5,806 nucleotides of DNA, taken from Gammaproteobacteria bacterium. Its GTDB lineage: Bacteria; Pseudomonadota; Gammaproteobacteria; Thiohalospirales; Thiohalospiraceae. The stretch is from positions 1 through 5,806 of the forward strand of contig DRMK01000123.1 in assembly GCA_011322575.1 (NCBI GenBank), in the 5' to 3' direction. Made by a program: the position numbers and the translations under genes. The notes beneath the pieces were generated by a model that made no database searches, had not been told where the DNA came from, and saw nothing but the letters and a program-made list of their open reading frames with translations. Below, piece after piece: positions 5,305-5,806 of the stretch. Position 1 is the stretch's first letter. The number at the start of each line of letters is the position of its first letter.

Positions 5305-5806
5305 ATGCCAGCCACCCCTCCCTCCCACGCCGCCGGACACACCCTCACCACCACGGTCGAGGACCACCGCATCGCCTGGCTCGCCGCCCTTGCCATCACC
5401 ATCCACCTGGCCGAGAGCGCCCTCCCCAGCCCGCTGCCGGGGGTCAAGCCGGGACTGGCCAACATCGTCACCATCGCCACCCTGCTTCTCTATGGATGGC
5501 GCACCGCGGCATGGGTGGTGTCCTTGCGCGTAATCGTCGGCAGCCTGCTGCTGGGCACCTTCCTCTCCCCCACCTTCGCCCTGAGCTTCAGCGGCGCCCT
5601 CGCCAGCCTGACGGCGCTGGGGCTGGCCAGCCTGGTGGTACGATCGGGCCTGGGGCCGGTGGGTTACAGCCTGCTGGCAGCCATGGCGCACATGGCGGGG
5701 CAGTTCGCCGTTGCCTACTGGCTGTTCATCCCCCATCCCGCGCTTTTGCGGCTGTTCCCGCTGCTGATGAGCGCGGCGGTGCTATTCGGGCTGTTGAGCG
5801 GTATAA
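5305..5806 (+). CDS. Gx-family membrane protein (Hpre_diP_synt_I type), 3' end beyond the window
   Basis: The frame opens at the ATG at 5305, 5 nt after the preceding stop, and stays open for 167 codons to the window end. After about 20 hydrophilic residues it is very hydrophobic, with roughly six membrane segments (about 24-39, 52-66, 69-86, 92-113, 118-141, 147-166). Landmarks of the Gx/Hpre_diP_synt_I family (PF07456) are HLAESALPSPLPGVKPGLANIV (34-55, conserved Glu37, Pro and Gly-Leu-Ala-Asn), LRVIVGSLLLGTF (74-86), FSGALASL (95-102) and AHMAGQFAVAYW (128-139). The family is often labelled heptaprenyl diphosphate synthase component I, but its fold groups with S-components of ECF-type vitamin transporters. 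Beside apbE, a flavin or flavin-precursor transport role is plausible (inference). No strong Shine-Dalgarno is seen, so translation may depend on coupling to the previous gene. Confidence 0.88.
   Translation, partial: MPATPPSHAAGHTLTTTVEDHRIAWLAALAITIHLAESALPSPLPGVKPGLANIVTIATLLLYGWRTAAWVVSLRVIVGSLLLGTFLSPTFALSFSGALASLTALGLASLVVRSGLGPVGYSLLAAMAHMAGQFAVAYWLFIPHPALLRLFPLLMSAAVLFGLLSGI

Noticed and set aside
5584..5607. Ser-Gly-Ala in the Gx protein (SFSGALAS) as a possible ApbE flavinylation site
   Set aside because: Known ApbE target motifs have Ser or Thr right after Gly-Ala and an Asp upstream. Here Gly-Ala is followed by Leu, and the stretch is a conserved membrane segment of the Gx family.
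5191..5736. A 181-codon minus-strand frame opposite the NusG_II and Gx genes
   Set aside because: It is very rich in Gly, Gln, Ala and Glu without motifs. The plus-strand frame encodes a recognisable membrane protein.

Overview
The window is a GC-rich, densely coded stretch of a bacterial chromosome, most likely from a gammaproteobacterium of the sulfur-oxidising or Chromatiales-like kind. Three things point there. It has the pilG-pilH-pilI order of a Pil-Chp twitching-motility system. That cluster is divergent from the glutathione synthetase gene, an arrangement known from Pseudomonas aeruginosa (gshB next to pilG). Its glutamate-cysteine ligase belongs to the Acidithiobacillus ferrooxidans-type family (PF08886/TIGR02049), not the enterobacterial GshA family. 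Assignment to a genus is not possible from this sequence, and a betaproteobacterium is not excluded.

Left arm, minus strand (1-1500): reading leftwards from a divergent intergenic region come pilG (response regulator), a 96-nt gap, pilH (response regulator, probable GTG start), then pilI (CheW-like coupling protein) two bases later. At the edge there is a probable start codon and ribosome binding site for the next gene, expected to be the chemoreceptor pilJ. Together these carry the signalling part of the chemosensory pathway that controls type IV pilus extension and retraction.

Middle (1501-1591): a 91-bp divergent intergenic region. It holds a perfect extended -10 promoter (TGgTATAAT) facing right, whose predicted transcription start falls on the first ATG of gshA.

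Right arm, plus strand (1592-5806): a tightly packed operon of gshA, gshB, apbE, a NusG-domain-II protein and a Gx-family membrane protein cut by the window end. The first three junctions are all 4-base ATGA overlaps and the last gap is 5 bases. gshA and gshB make glutathione in two ATP-dependent steps. The other three look like an extracytoplasmic flavinylation module: a lipoprotein FMN transferase, a membrane-anchored periplasmic protein with three conserved-looking cysteines, and an S-component-like transporter. Putting both functions in one apparent transcript is the most interesting aspect. No mobile elements, RNA genes, CRISPR arrays or convincing terminators were seen.
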